A stretch of 64,000 nt of DNA from Chloracidobacterium thermophilum B. GTDB taxonomy: Bacteria; Acidobacteriota; Blastocatellia; Chloracidobacteriales; Chloracidobacteriaceae. The position numbers were made by a program, and so were the translations under genes. The first letter of the stretch is position 1; every line of letters starts with the position of its first letter. Of the stretch, positions 8,475-18,074 are shown one piece after another. The DNA is taken from the NCBI RefSeq assembly GCF_000226295.1, contig NC_016025.1:372001-436000 (forward strand), written 5' to 3'. Under the pieces are notes generated by a model. That model made no database searches and was not told where the DNA came from. It saw nothing but the letters and a program-made list of their open reading frames with translations.

Positions 8475-8960
8475 TCAGGAAGTTTCCACCGCATCGGAAG
8501 CCGCCGCCTCCGGTGCCGCCTCTGGAGCAGATTTCGGGGACGCCGCCCGTGCTGTCCGGCGGCGGGTGGTGGTCGTCCGGCGGGCTGTGGGCTTGCGCGC
8601 CGCCGCCGGTCTGGTCACTTTGGCCGCCGGTTCGCTCCGCACCAGGTGCGCGGTCAGCTCGTCGAGCTGCTCCTGAACGCTGTCCAGCTTGCGGTCAAGC
8701 GCGGCGATCTCTTCCCGCGTCGGCACGTTCATCAGCCGCAGCCCAAATCCAACCACCATGCGGCTGCGCTCAACCAGCGTCAGGACGCCCTGAAGGTAAA
8801 GCGACACCGGGCGCAAAAACCAGGGATGCCGCAACAGCCTGTCCCACTGCGCAGAGGAAGTTCGTGTCACCGTTTCATATAACACCTGCGGAAACGGCTT
8901 GGCGGACGGGTTCGGCTTGGTGCCCCGGTTGGATTTTGCTTCGGCTTGCGCCCTGGCCAT
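8475..8960 (-). CDS. PhaE/phasin-like PHA synthase-associated protein
   Basis: 161 aa. The centre (residues ~35-80) is hydrophobic/amphipathic and contains NVPTREEIAALDRKLDSVQE, close to the PTr.e...L...l..le motif at the C-terminus of PhaE subunits; residues ~105-161 form a low-complexity Ala/Arg/Thr/Lys tail similar to PhaF/histone-like phasins, which can bind DNA or granules. Ends 2 bp before the PhaC-like gene, so certainly co-transcribed. It is about half the length of a standard PhaE, so a phasin-like accessory is an equally good description. Confidence 0.62.
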   Translation of the reverse strand: MARAQAEAKSNRGTKPNPSAKPFPQVLYETVTRTSSAQWDRLLRHPWFLRPVSLYLQGVLTLVERSRMVVGFGLRLMNVPTREEIAALDRKLDSVQEQLDELTAHLVRSEPAAKVTRPAAARKPTARRTTTTRRRTARAASPKSAPEAAPEAAASDAVETS

Positions 8961-9032
8961 CGTTTCGTTTGTCCTGTCGTCGGGTGATAATCTTCCTTTC
9001 CGGCAAAAGCCGGCTGTCCTGCGAAGCGGGCA

Positions 9033-9063
9033 ACCCGTCAGTGCCCGACAGGCGCTGACGGGT
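9033..9063 (-). other. Strong hairpin downstream of the phasin-like gene
   Basis: 9-bp arms ACCCGTCAG/CTGACGGGT with a 13-nt loop lie between the phasin-like gene (stop at 9119) and the PhaE-like gene (start 8960). There is no T-run, so factor-independent termination is doubtful; it may be an mRNA-stabilising or attenuating structure. Confidence 0.4.
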
Positions 9064-9118
9064 CAGGAAAGAGCCGGCGCCGAACACGCCGCTCCCGCCG
9101 GTGAACGTTTTGGCGAGT

Positions 9119-9487
9119 TTACTTGACAGACTGGCTGACCGGAAAGGCCATCAACTCCATCTGCTTCCGCAGCCCTTCACTGACCAGCACATTCCACTGT
9201 TCAAGGGTGGCACGGGTGGCGTCCATCCCCGCCATCGCAATTTCACGGGCCGCCTCACCGGCGGCTATGGTCGCCCGCTCCATCCCGGTCAAAGCCACCG
9301 TGGCTGACTTCATCGCTTCCTCCTGCACCGACAATCCAGCCCGCAACGAGGCAAATGTCAACGCCCGGGAAGCTTTCGCCATGTCCAGCATGGCCTCGGT
9401 TGAAGACTGCATAGCCAGCGTCAGTGGGTCAGCCAGGGCAGGTTGGCGGTCAGAGGTCTCGGTCGCTTTTGGCTTCGGTTGTGTCAT
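9119..9487 (-). CDS. Phasin-like small helical protein
   Basis: 122 aa from ATG 9487 (AGGAG about 12 nt upstream; a TTG at 9499 would sit right on that site). The whole protein is amphipathic helix rich in Ala, Met, Thr and Glu, with segments such as MLDMAKASRALTFASLRA and a C-terminal ATLEQWNVLVSEGLRKQMEL. This pattern fits Phasin_2-type granule proteins, and its position upstream of the PhaE/PhaC-like pair supports coating of PHA granules. Confidence 0.6.
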   Translation of the reverse strand: MTQPKPKATETSDRQPALADPLTLAMQSSTEAMLDMAKASRALTFASLRAGLSVQEEAMKSATVALTGMERATIAAGEAAREIAMAGMDATRATLEQWNVLVSEGLRKQMELMAFPVSQSVK

Positions 9488-9757
9488 GGCAACAATCAAC
9501 TCCTGTTCATCAGAAATACAGCCCCGTAGGCTGCTCCCAGACTAGCCCCCGATAACGCATTGTGTCAAGATTTTTTTTTCGCATCTGCACAAAAAAATCT
9601 GCAAACCTTGAAAAGTCTTCATTTAAGCTTGTTGTTTGTGCGGAAAAAGGCGTTGACGCGGCATCTTCCGGCGCAGTGTGTGTCTGAACAGTCACAGACG
9701 TACCCGGCCGGGCAAAGTTGTACACGTCCAGTTGCCAGAAAGGAGGGCGACGCCGGC

Positions 9758-12289
9758 GTGGCGAACAAACTTTGGTTCGCAAACAAACTTTGGTTCGTTG
9801 GTGTGCTTCTGTGGACAATCAGCGCCACCCTGTTCTTTGGGACAGCGACCGGAACGGCGGCACAACAGCAGACGAGTGTCGTGGCATTCGTCATCACGGA
9901 CAGCACAACGCGGAAACCCCTGGCGGGGGCCACCATCACGCTGACGCCAAAATCCGGCTCGCCAACCGCGCCCGTGCTGACCAAAGTCACCGATGCCAAC
10001 GGCAAGGCCGTGTTTACCGAGGCCCCTGGCGGAGACTACCGGCTCACCGTCACGGCCACCGGCTACACGCTTCTCACTGACGAAAACTACACCGTCGCAC
10101 CGGGCGCTTTCCTCGAACAGCCCATTGAACTCAGCCCTGCCACTGGCGACATCGTCGAAGTACGCGGCGACGAGGAAGCTCCACTCATTGCCCGGGGGGC
10201 CACGGCAACCACCAGCCTGACGCCGGCCGAGATTCGCATCCTGCCCGCCCGCGGACGCGACATCCTGACGGCCTTTCCCCCGGTGCCGAACGTCATCCGC
10301 TCCAACGACGGCCGCACGAGCATCAAAGGCGCGCGTGAAGACCAGGCGGCCATTCTGGTCAACGGCAGCCTCAGCAACGACCCGGCCACCGGACGGTTCC
10401 AGGTCGAAATCCCGCTGGAAGCCCTCCAACGGGCGGAAATCTTCACCAATCCCTACCTGCCGGAATATGGCAAGTTCACCAGCGGCGTCAAACGACTGGA
10501 AACCAAGCCCGGCGGCCAGCAGTGGAAGTACAGCCTCTATGACTTTTTCCCGTCCGTCCGCGCGCGCTACGGCAAAATCTTCGGTCTGGCCAACGTCTCC
10601 CCCCGCGCCACCATCACGGGTCCACTCATCCGCGACCGGGTGTTTCTGGCCCAGGCGCTCGAAGGCATTGTGGACAAAGCCATCGTGCGCGGACTGGCCA
10701 GCCCGGACAACGAAATCCGCAAGTATGCCGCGCGGAGTTTCAGCCAGTTCGATGTCATTCTGTCGCCCCGCCAGAGCCTGACCGCGACGGTCAATCTGGC
10801 CTGGCAGCGGCTGCGCAATGTTGATCTGGATTTTTTCAACCCCGTGCCGGCTTCGGCGAATCGGCGCACCCGCGATGTCACCCTGGCCGGCATCCACCGC
10901 TTCGCCACCGCGGCCGGCTCGTTCAGTGAGACGCGCTTCAGCTACAAGCGCATTGGCGCCGGCGTCTTCGGCAAGGGGGACGCGCCCTTTGCCATCACGC
11001 CCTTTGGGCGCACCGGCAACTTTTTCAGTCAGACGGAACGCACGACGGAACGCTACCAGCTCCAGTTCTCCACGGCACTGGCGTCTTTCGAGGCCGGGGG
11101 CTGGCACCAGATCAAGTTCGGCGTGGACGGCAGCGCCGCCCGCAACCGGGGCTGGGTGCTCAACCGTCCGGTTGAAATCCGGCGCGCCGACGGAACGCTG
11201 GCCGAACGCATCGTGTACGCCAATCCCGGCAACCTGGCGGCCAGCAACGTCGAAGTCGCCGGCTACGCCCAGGATCAGTGGCTCATCCGCCCCAACCTGC
11301 AACTCGATTACGGGCTCCGGCTGGAATGGCAACAGGCAGCGGCCCAGCTCAACGTGGCGCCACGCATTGCCCTTTCCTATGCGCCCGGCAAAGAGCAAAA
11401 CACCATTCTGCGCGCCGGATTCGGGCTGTTCTATGACAAAATCCTGCTCAACGCGCTGGCGTTCCGCCAGATGCCACGTCCGGTCAGCACCGGCTTTGCG
11501 CCGGATGGCACAACACCCGGCCCGGCGCGCCCGTTGACGCTCGCCCTGGCACGCCCGGACGGTCGGTATGACGTGCCCTACAACCGCTCCTTCCGGTTTG
11601 AACTGGCGCGCAAACTCCATCCGCGCGCGCTGCTCAAGCTGGCCTATCTCGACAGCCGTACGTTCCGGGATTTCTATGTGGAGCCGTCAGCCGATGCCAT
11701 CCAGATGTTCAACACCGGACGCGCCAGCTACCGCGCCTTTGAAGTCACGGCCGATGTCAAGCTCACGCCACGTCACACGTTTGTTGTTTCCTACGTACGC
11801 AGCCGGGCCCGCGCCGAACTCAACGACTTCATTTCGTACTTCGGCGACACGCCAAACCCGGTGCTGCGTCCGAACCAGTTTGGCAATGCACCGATTGACG
11901 CGCCCAACCGGTTTTTTGCGCGCGGCGTCTTTGCCCTGCCGGGCGACCTGACGCTGGCGCCCATCTTCGAGTGGCGGGACGGCTTTCCCTACAGCGTCGT
12001 GGACGAAGCCCAGAACTTCATCGGCCGCCGCAATGCCGACACAACCCGCTACCCACGGTTTATGGCCGTTGATCTGGCCGTGACAAAGAAGATTCGCCTG
12101 CCGCAGTGGGTGCGCCGGGGCGCATTCGGGCGGAAAATTGACACCGAAGCCGTCAACGTCACGGTCAACATCTTCAACCTGACCAATCACTTCAACCCGC
12201 GCAACGTGTTTGCCAACACGGGCGCGCCCCAGTTTGGGACGTTCTTTGGCGTGTATCGGCGGTTCTTCAACATTGAAATGAACCTGTAG
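9758..12289 (+). CDS. TonB-dependent receptor with N-terminal carboxypeptidase-regulatory-like domain (Oar type)
   Basis: 843 aa from GTG 9758, chosen because GGAGG lies 10 nt upstream and a signal peptide follows (cleavage near TAAQQ). Residues ~40-115 form a CarboxypepD_reg-like beta-sandwich (SVVAFVITDSTTRKPLAGAT). Next comes a plug-like region (RGRDILTAFPPVPNVI; GAREDQAAILVNG; NPYLPEYGKF) and a 22-strand-type barrel ending in an aromatic/hydrophobic strand, FFNIEMNL. This is the Oar-like outer-membrane transporter family expanded in Acidobacteriota. The N-terminus holds a duplicated six-residue unit (ANKLWF twice). Substrate unknown. Confidence 0.85.
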   Translation: MANKLWFANKLWFVGVLLWTISATLFFGTATGTAAQQQTSVVAFVITDSTTRKPLAGATITLTPKSGSPTAPVLTKVTDANGKAVFTEAPGGDYRLTVTATGYTLLTDENYTVAPGAFLEQPIELSPATGDIVEVRGDEEAPLIARGATATTSLTPAEIRILPARGRDILTAFPPVPNVIRSNDGRTSIKGAREDQAAILVNGSLSNDPATGRFQVEIPLEALQRAEIFTNPYLPEYGKFTSGVKRLETKPGGQQWKYSLYDFFPSVRARYGKIFGLANVSPRATITGPLIRDRVFLAQALEGIVDKAIVRGLASPDNEIRKYAARSFSQFDVILSPRQSLTATVNLAWQRLRNVDLDFFNPVPASANRRTRDVTLAGIHRFATAAGSFSETRFSYKRIGAGVFGKGDAPFAITPFGRTGNFFSQTERTTERYQLQFSTALASFEAGGWHQIKFGVDGSAARNRGWVLNRPVEIRRADGTLAERIVYANPGNLAASNVEVAGYAQDQWLIRPNLQLDYGLRLEWQQAAAQLNVAPRIALSYAPGKEQNTILRAGFGLFYDKILLNALAFRQMPRPVSTGFAPDGTTPGPARPLTLALARPDGRYDVPYNRSFRFELARKLHPRALLKLAYLDSRTFRDFYVEPSADAIQMFNTGRASYRAFEVTADVKLTPRHTFVVSYVRSRARAELNDFISYFGDTPNPVLRPNQFGNAPIDAPNRFFARGVFALPGDLTLAPIFEWRDGFPYSVVDEAQNFIGRRNADTTRYPRFMAVDLAVTKKIRLPQWVRRGAFGRKIDTEAVNVTVNIFNLTNHFNPRNVFANTGAPQFGTFFGVYRRFFNIEMNL
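9761..9796 (+). repeat. 18-bp tandem repeat inside the receptor signal peptide
   Basis: Two consecutive 18-mers, GCGAACAAACTTTGGTTC (9761-9778) and a copy differing at one base (9779-9796), encode ANKLWF twice at the start of the signal peptide. It is in frame and lengthens the n-region. Confidence 0.85.
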
Positions 12290-12396
12290 TTTCCTGTGGC
12301 GTTTCACCGGGATACTTTGCGTTTATCATCCCGGCGGCAGACGAAACGGCGGCGTTGTACCGTCTGCACGCCCAACCGGCCATGAGGCCAACCGAC

Positions 12397-13620
12397 ATGA
12401 CTACCACCATCGCACACAGGCTCGGCATGGGGATGTTCTCCGTTGCCGTGCTGTTCGGCGTCGCCGGCAATCTGGCCTGCCAGCGTGATCTGGCCCGGGC
12501 GGCCCGGGGCGACGCGAGTCCGACACCTGAAGTCCGGCGCGTCAAAACGACGCCAGTAACCAGAACACAGGTCGAACATGTTGTCACGGCGCTGGGCACG
12601 CTGGCCCCCCTGGAGCAGGCCACCCTGCGCGTCAAGGTTCCCGGACGGCTCCAGTCCATTCCCGTTGATCTGGGAACCACCGTCCGACCGGGGCAGCTTG
12701 TGGCCCAGATCGAACCCGACGATTACCGTCTCCGCGTCCAGCAGGCGGCGGCGGCGCTCGCCCAGGCCCGCGCCCGGTTGGGGCTGCCGGCCGAGGGCAG
12801 CAGTGACCGGGTTGACCCGGAGCAGACCGGCCTGGTCCGCCAGGCCAGGGCCGTTCTCGAACAGGCGCAGGTGGAGCGCGACCGCTTCCACGCGCTGCTC
12901 GATCAGGGCATCATCTCGCGGTCACAGTTCGACGCCGCCGATGCGGCCTACAAGGTCGCGCTCAGCCGCTACCAGGACGCGCTGGAGGAAATCAACAACC
13001 GGCTGGGCATCCTGGCCCAGCGGCGGTCGGAACTGGCCATCGCCCAGCAGCAGTTGGATGACACCGCCGTGCTGGCCCCCTTTGGCGGGGTCGTGCAGGA
13101 ACGCCTTGGCAACATCGGGGAGTTTCTGGCCGCCGGCTCGCCCGTGGCCACCATTCTCAAACTCAATCCCCTGCGGCTGCGGGTCGAAATTCCTGAACGT
13201 GAAGCCTATCAGATCAAACCCAACCAGAAGGTGCGCGTCACCGTCGAAGGCAGTGACAAAGCCTACACCGGCATCGTCAAACGGTTGAGTCCGGCGCTGC
13301 TGGAGCAGAACCGGATTCTCATCATCGAAGCGGAAGTCAGCCACGACGGGTCCCTCAAGCCGGGGTCCTTTGCCCGGGCCGAGATCGTCACCAACGACCG
13401 CGAAACGGCCGTGACCGTTTCTCCGCGCGCCATCGTGACCTTTGCCGGGATTGACAAGGTACTGACCATCCGGGACGGCAAGGCGCTGGAACGACCGGTC
13501 ACGCTCGGACGCCGGACGGCGGAATGGGTCGAAATCGTGAAGGGCGTGCAGGTCGGCGATGAGGTCATCCTCGATCCGGGCAACCTGCAAACCGGACACC
13601 CGGTCGTTATCGCGGACTGA
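12397..13620 (+). CDS. RND efflux periplasmic adaptor (membrane fusion protein)
   Basis: 407 aa from ATG 12397 (in-frame ATGs at 12355 and 12382 also exist). An N-terminal hydrophobic segment ends near NLACQRD and may be a signal or a non-canonical lipobox. The barrel-sandwich/biotinyl-lipoyl half-motifs are APLEQATLRVKVPGRLQSIP and DTAVLAPFGGVVQERLGNIG, with a helical hairpin between (residues ~95-190), then beta-barrel and membrane-proximal domains. The inner-membrane pump follows 46 bp downstream. Together they export small hydrophobic compounds or metals; the outer-membrane channel is not adjacent. Confidence 0.9.
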   Translation: MTTTIAHRLGMGMFSVAVLFGVAGNLACQRDLARAARGDASPTPEVRRVKTTPVTRTQVEHVVTALGTLAPLEQATLRVKVPGRLQSIPVDLGTTVRPGQLVAQIEPDDYRLRVQQAAAALAQARARLGLPAEGSSDRVDPEQTGLVRQARAVLEQAQVERDRFHALLDQGIISRSQFDAADAAYKVALSRYQDALEEINNRLGILAQRRSELAIAQQQLDDTAVLAPFGGVVQERLGNIGEFLAAGSPVATILKLNPLRLRVEIPEREAYQIKPNQKVRVTVEGSDKAYTGIVKRLSPALLEQNRILIIEAEVSHDGSLKPGSFARAEIVTNDRETAVTVSPRAIVTFAGIDKVLTIRDGKALERPVTLGRRTAEWVEIVKGVQVGDEVILDPGNLQTGHPVVIAD

Positions 13621-13666
13621 ACTGGCGCCCCGGCTTCCCGGAACAGGCGCTTCTGGACGAAACATC

Positions 13667-16600
13667 ATGCAGAAACTTGCCGAAATCTGTATTCGCCGCC
13701 CGGTTTTTGCGGCCATGCTCATCCTGTCGCTGGTCGTTGTCGGGCTGGCCGGCTACTTCCGGCTCGGTGTGGACCGCTTTCCTTCGGTTGACCTGCCGAC
13801 CGTCACTATCCGCACGGCGCTGCCTGGCGCTTCGCCGGAAGAAGTCGAAACCGAGATTTCACAGAGGATTGAAGAGGCCGTCAACACGGTGGACGGTATT
13901 GACCAGCTCCGGTCGGTTTCCGGCCCCGGTATCTCACTGGTGCTGGTGACGTTCAAGCTCAACCGGGACATCGAAACCGCGACGCAGGATGTGCGGGACC
14001 GGATCAATGCCGTTCTGCGCGACCTGCCCGTGGATGCCCTGCCGCCCGTGGTGCAGAAGTTCGACAACGACAGCACACCGGTGCTCTCCATTGCCCTGTC
14101 GGCTGACCGTCCGCTTCGGGAACTGACCGAACTGGCGGACAAAATCGTGAAAATCCGCCTCGAACGCGCCGGGGGCGTCGGGGAGGTCCGCATCATTGGT
14201 GGTCTCAACCGCGCCATCAACGTCTGGGTTGAACCGGAACGTCTCGCCGCCTACCGGATTCCCATCACCCAGGTGCGCCAGGCCATCCAGCGCCAGAACG
14301 CGGACATTCCCGGCGGCAATGTGGATGCCGGCAAACGCGAAATGACGCTCCGCACGCTGGGGCGCTACACCGACCCGCGCGACTTCGAGAACCTGACCGT
14401 GGCCCTGCTCAACGGCCGGCCCATCTACGTTCACGACATCGGCTACGTCGAAGACGGAACGAAGGAACCGCGGTCACTGGCGCGGCTGAATGGCACGCCG
14501 ACCGTCACGCTCGACATCCGGCGACAGTCCGGCGCCAACACGGTCGAGGTCATCAACAACGTCAAGCAGGAACTGGAGCGTGTGGCGGGGCAGCTTCCGG
14601 GGGATGTCCGGCTGGAAATCATCCGCGATCAGTCACGGTATATCGAAGCGGCGCTGCACGAGATTCAGACCCACCTGGTGCTGGGCAGTCTGCTGGCCTG
14701 TCTGGCCGTGCTGCTCTTTATGCGTTCGTGGCGCTCGACCATCATCGCCGGCGTCGCCATTCCGGCTTCGGTGATTTCAACCTACGGCATGATGTGGGCG
14801 CTGGGCTTTACCCTCAACGGCGTCACAATGCTGGCGCTGGTGCTCATGGTCGGGGTCGTCATTGACGATGCCATCGTGGTACTGGAAAACATCTTTCGCT
14901 TCATCGAGGAAAAGGGACTGCCGCCAATGGCTGCGGCCCGGGAAGCGACGGCCGAGATTGGACTGGCCGTGCTGGCCACCACGCTTTCACTGGTCGTCAT
15001 CTTCCTGCCGGTGTCGTTTATGTCCTCGATTTCGGGCCGCTTCCTGTATCAGTTCGGCCTGACGGCGGCCGTTGCCATTCTCGTTTCGCTGCTGGTGTCC
15101 TTCACCCTGACGCCGATGATGAGTTCACGGCTGCTCCGGGCGGCGGACGCGGCGGCCCAGCACGGCTCGGCGCACCGGCCGGCGGCCTCCCGACGCGGTT
15201 TCTACGGCCTTATCGAGCGCGCCTACCTGGCGCTGCTGCGGCTCTCCCTGCGGCATCGCATGGCAGTTTCCCTGCTGGCCCTGCTCGTCATGGCTTCCGG
15301 GGTGCCGCTGTACCAGGCTGTCCGGCAGGAATACACGCCGTCGAATGTGGATGAGTCGGAGTTTGAAATGAACGTGAACGGCCCGGAAGGCACGAGTCTG
15401 GCGGCCATGGATGAGACCATGCGCGCCATCGAACAGGACGTGCGGACGACGCCGGGCGTGGCACTGGTGCTGGCCACGGCTGGCGGCTCGTTTCTGGGCG
15501 GGGTGAACCAAGGCAACCTGTACGTCCGCATGGTGCCACATGACGTGCGGACCTTTTCCCTGACGCGCCTGTGGCGGGAAACCTGGCGGGGACGCCCGCT
15601 CGATGCCTTCAAAGGCAACTTCACGCAGCGCGAGCTGATGCAGACCCTGCGCGCCAAAATGCGCAAGTACGCCCCCTTTCGCGTCAGCCTGCGCAATGCC
15701 ACCTCATTCAATATCGGCGGCGGAAACTTTGAGATTGATTTCGTCCTGCGTGGCCCCGATCTGGTGGCGCTGGCGCGCTATGGCGAACAGCTCCGGGAAA
15801 AAGCCATACAGTTGGGAGGCATCGTGGATACCGACACGACGCTGAAGCTGGACAAGCCGGAACTGCGCGTGGTGATTGACCGCCAGCGGGCGGCTGACCT
15901 GGGCGTGGAGACAGCCGACATTGCCACGAGTCTGCGGCTCATGGTCGGGGGCGATGACCGGGTTTCCCGCTACCGGGATGTGGCGCTCAACGAGGATTAC
16001 GACGTGCAAATCCGGCTGGTCAACGGCCAGCGCAACGACCGGGAAGCCATCCTGCGCCTGTACGTGCCCTCATCGCGGGGCGGACTTGTTCCCCTGAGCA
16101 ACCTGGTCACGATTACGGAGGAAACCAGCCCGTCACGCATTGACCGTCTGGACCGGCAGCGGCAGGTATCGCTGCGGGGCGGCGTCGGCCCGGGCTATGC
16201 CCTTGCCGACCGGCTGGAGGCACTCAAGAAAGCCGTTGCAGAGATGAACTTGCCCACAGCTTACACCTATGCGGTTTCAGGGCGTGGGCGCGAACTCGAA
16301 CGCACCTTCACCGAGTTCATCTTTGCCTTTCTGCTCTCGGTGGTGTTTATGTACATGATTCTGGCTTCCCAGTTTGAGAGCCTCATCCATCCGGTCACGA
16401 TTCTGTTGAGTCTGCCGCTGTCGGCGCCCTTTGCCCTGCTCTCCCTGTGGCTGACCAACGACACGCTCAACCTGTATTCGGCGCTGGGGATTCTGGTGTT
16501 GTTTGGCGTCGTCAAGAAAAACTCCATCCTGCAGATTGACCAGATGAATGTGCTTCGGGCGCAGGGGTTGGAACGTCAGACGGCGATTGTGCAGGCGAAT

Positions 16601-16924
16601 CAGAACCGGCTGCGTCCCATCCTGATGACGACCCTGGCGTTGGTGGCCGGGATGCTTCCGCTGGCCATCGGCACGGGGCCGGGGGCGGAAGAACGGCGCT
16701 CGATTGCCTTGGTGGTCATTGGCGGACAGAGTCTCTCCCTGCTGCTGACGCTGCTGGTCACGCCGGTGGCCTATTCCATCTTTGACGACCTCGCCGCCAC
16801 CCGTTTCTGGCACGGCCTTGCCGGCCGGTGGAAAGCCCTGGGGCGGGTCTGGCGCGACCGGTCGCCCGCCAGAGACAAGGCCGACCCCACGGAACAACCG
16901 GCCAAAACCACCGGTGAAACCTGA
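13667..16924 (+). CDS. RND efflux pump inner-membrane subunit (AcrB/HAE-1 family)
   Basis: 1085 aa from ATG 13667 (the frame is open further upstream but overlaps the adaptor gene). Standard RND design: TM1 near residue 10, periplasmic porter domain with GVDRFPSVDLPTVTI, TM2-6 including VGVVIDDAIVVLENIFRFIE whose paired Asp residues form the proton relay, a second porter domain, and TM8-12 with the GVVKKNSILQID motif (usually vGlv.kNailiv). The family exports drugs, dyes and lipophiles by proton antiport. Immediately follows its adaptor gene. Confidence 0.93.
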   Translation: MQKLAEICIRRPVFAAMLILSLVVVGLAGYFRLGVDRFPSVDLPTVTIRTALPGASPEEVETEISQRIEEAVNTVDGIDQLRSVSGPGISLVLVTFKLNRDIETATQDVRDRINAVLRDLPVDALPPVVQKFDNDSTPVLSIALSADRPLRELTELADKIVKIRLERAGGVGEVRIIGGLNRAINVWVEPERLAAYRIPITQVRQAIQRQNADIPGGNVDAGKREMTLRTLGRYTDPRDFENLTVALLNGRPIYVHDIGYVEDGTKEPRSLARLNGTPTVTLDIRRQSGANTVEVINNVKQELERVAGQLPGDVRLEIIRDQSRYIEAALHEIQTHLVLGSLLACLAVLLFMRSWRSTIIAGVAIPASVISTYGMMWALGFTLNGVTMLALVLMVGVVIDDAIVVLENIFRFIEEKGLPPMAAAREATAEIGLAVLATTLSLVVIFLPVSFMSSISGRFLYQFGLTAAVAILVSLLVSFTLTPMMSSRLLRAADAAAQHGSAHRPAASRRGFYGLIERAYLALLRLSLRHRMAVSLLALLVMASGVPLYQAVRQEYTPSNVDESEFEMNVNGPEGTSLAAMDETMRAIEQDVRTTPGVALVLATAGGSFLGGVNQGNLYVRMVPHDVRTFSLTRLWRETWRGRPLDAFKGNFTQRELMQTLRAKMRKYAPFRVSLRNATSFNIGGGNFEIDFVLRGPDLVALARYGEQLREKAIQLGGIVDTDTTLKLDKPELRVVIDRQRAADLGVETADIATSLRLMVGGDDRVSRYRDVALNEDYDVQIRLVNGQRNDREAILRLYVPSSRGGLVPLSNLVTITEETSPSRIDRLDRQRQVSLRGGVGPGYALADRLEALKKAVAEMNLPTAYTYAVSGRGRELERTFTEFIFAFLLSVVFMYMILASQFESLIHPVTILLSLPLSAPFALLSLWLTNDTLNLYSALGILVLFGVVKKNSILQIDQMNVLRAQGLERQTAIVQANQNRLRPILMTTLALVAGMLPLAIGTGPGAEERRSIALVVIGGQSLSLLLTLLVTPVAYSIFDDLAATRFWHGLAGRWKALGRVWRDRSPARDKADPTEQPAKTTGET

Positions 16925-17092
16925 GCCGGTTTTCTGTCGTTTGCGACAACCCCCTGGACGCTTCAGCCCGAAAGGCAACGTGGGATGTTTTTTGCCCACG
17001 CCCTTTCAATTTTGGGCTTGACCCCGAACGGTCGGCATCTTATCCAGACGATCAACCACACTCATATTCACAATTCCCGGAGAGCATACCCT

Positions 17093-17707
17093 GTGCCTGT
17101 CAAATCACTGCTTGGTCTGTTGTTGTTTTTCAGTCTGAGCATCACCACCCCGGCTTGGGCGCAAACGACACGGAACCCGGAACACGCGGCGGCTTCTGAC
17201 CAAAACATTGAATACCGCCTCCTGGCCACGTCAAAAACCTCGACGATGGAACGGGAGATGAATGAAGCGGCCCGGGAGGGTTTTCGTTTCGAGGGCGTCA
17301 TGGGCGGGGAGACTGCCTTTGGCGGCAACGAATGCGTCGTCATCATGTCGCGTACGGCCCCGCTGGGAACCGAATTCGAGTACAAACTGCTGGCCACCAA
17401 CCGGACTTCAACCATGCAGAAGGAACTCCAGCAGGCCGGACGACGCGGATTTTACGTTCGTGGCAAAACCATCTTTGAGACGGCGTTCGGCGGCCGGGAA
17501 GTGGTGGTCATTCTGGAGCGTTCCTCCACCGCCGACGCGCCGCTGGAATACAAACTGCTGGCGACCAGCCGAACCTCGACCATGCAGAAGGAACTCGCGG
17601 AAGCCGGGCGTGAAGGATTCCGGTTTGCGGCAATGGCCGTGGCCGAGACAGCCTTCGGCGGGCGTGAAGTCGTCGTTATTCTCTACCGCCAAGGGTCTCG
17701 GCGGTGA
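17093..17707 (+). CDS. Secreted protein of three tandem ~50-residue repeats
   Basis: 204 aa from GTG 17093 (GGAG about 11 nt upstream). A signal peptide ([20 protein letters not shown]) is followed by three near-identical units that begin EY(R/K)LLAT, continue with TSTM..E(M/L)..AGREGF and end AFGG.E.VVI(L/M). The units start near residues 42, 95 and 148. The alternating short strands and helices suggest a repeated ferredoxin-like or DUF4177-like module. I recognise no enzyme motif. It follows the RND pump by 168 bp, so a functional link is possible but unproven. Confidence 0.75.
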   Translation: MPVKSLLGLLLFFSLSITTPAWAQTTRNPEHAAASDQNIEYRLLATSKTSTMEREMNEAAREGFRFEGVMGGETAFGGNECVVIMSRTAPLGTEFEYKLLATNRTSTMQKELQQAGRRGFYVRGKTIFETAFGGREVVVILERSSTADAPLEYKLLATSRTSTMQKELAEAGREGFRFAAMAVAETAFGGREVVVILYRQGSRR

Positions 17708-17957
17708 CGTGCCCCCCCATCTTTCCCTGACCTGTACTTGTCCTGCGAACCATTCTTCAAGGATTGGGGTTGCTGATAAGGGCACTGTGTGGTCGTCCTG
17801 CGCTCACATGCTGCTGGAGCGTGAGACGGCGCTGCGGTAACGGATGCAACGAGCAAGATCAGCGTGATGACAAGCGTTGCTGTGTGTCCGGGAAAATTCG
17901 CGCAATAAGATGACCCGTGCAACCGGCAAACCGGTTTGATAAAGCAAGGACACGCCG
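17708..17957. other. Intergenic stretch between repeat protein and methylase remnant
   Basis: 250 bp; no gene, hairpin terminator or RNA that I can support. It ends at the stop codon of a decayed DNA methylase fragment on the minus strand. Confidence 0.4.
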
Positions 17958-18074
17958 CTATCGCCACAACGCAGGCTGGATGTACTTATTGCACTGCACG
18001 CGCATGTCGTCATTCGTAGAGAGTAGATAATTGGAGATAAACAGCTCGGCTCCCTTCTCGGCTTTTCCCTGCTT
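17958..18074 (-). pseudogene. Probable C-terminal remnant of the DNA adenine methylase
   Basis: Reading the minus strand directly from the right end of the TnpB element gives a 38-codon frame containing GAELFISNYLLS and ending in a stop. ELFISNY-type wording is typical of the C-terminus of D12-class adenine methylases. This frame is not in register with the N-terminal piece across the element, and the catalytic DPPY region is absent from both pieces, so sequence has been lost, not merely interrupted. Confidence 0.5.

Noticed and set aside
9692-11620. 642-residue minus-strand frame opposite the TonB receptor
   Set aside because: Shadow of a high-GC gene; no domain, the plus strand encodes a clear receptor.
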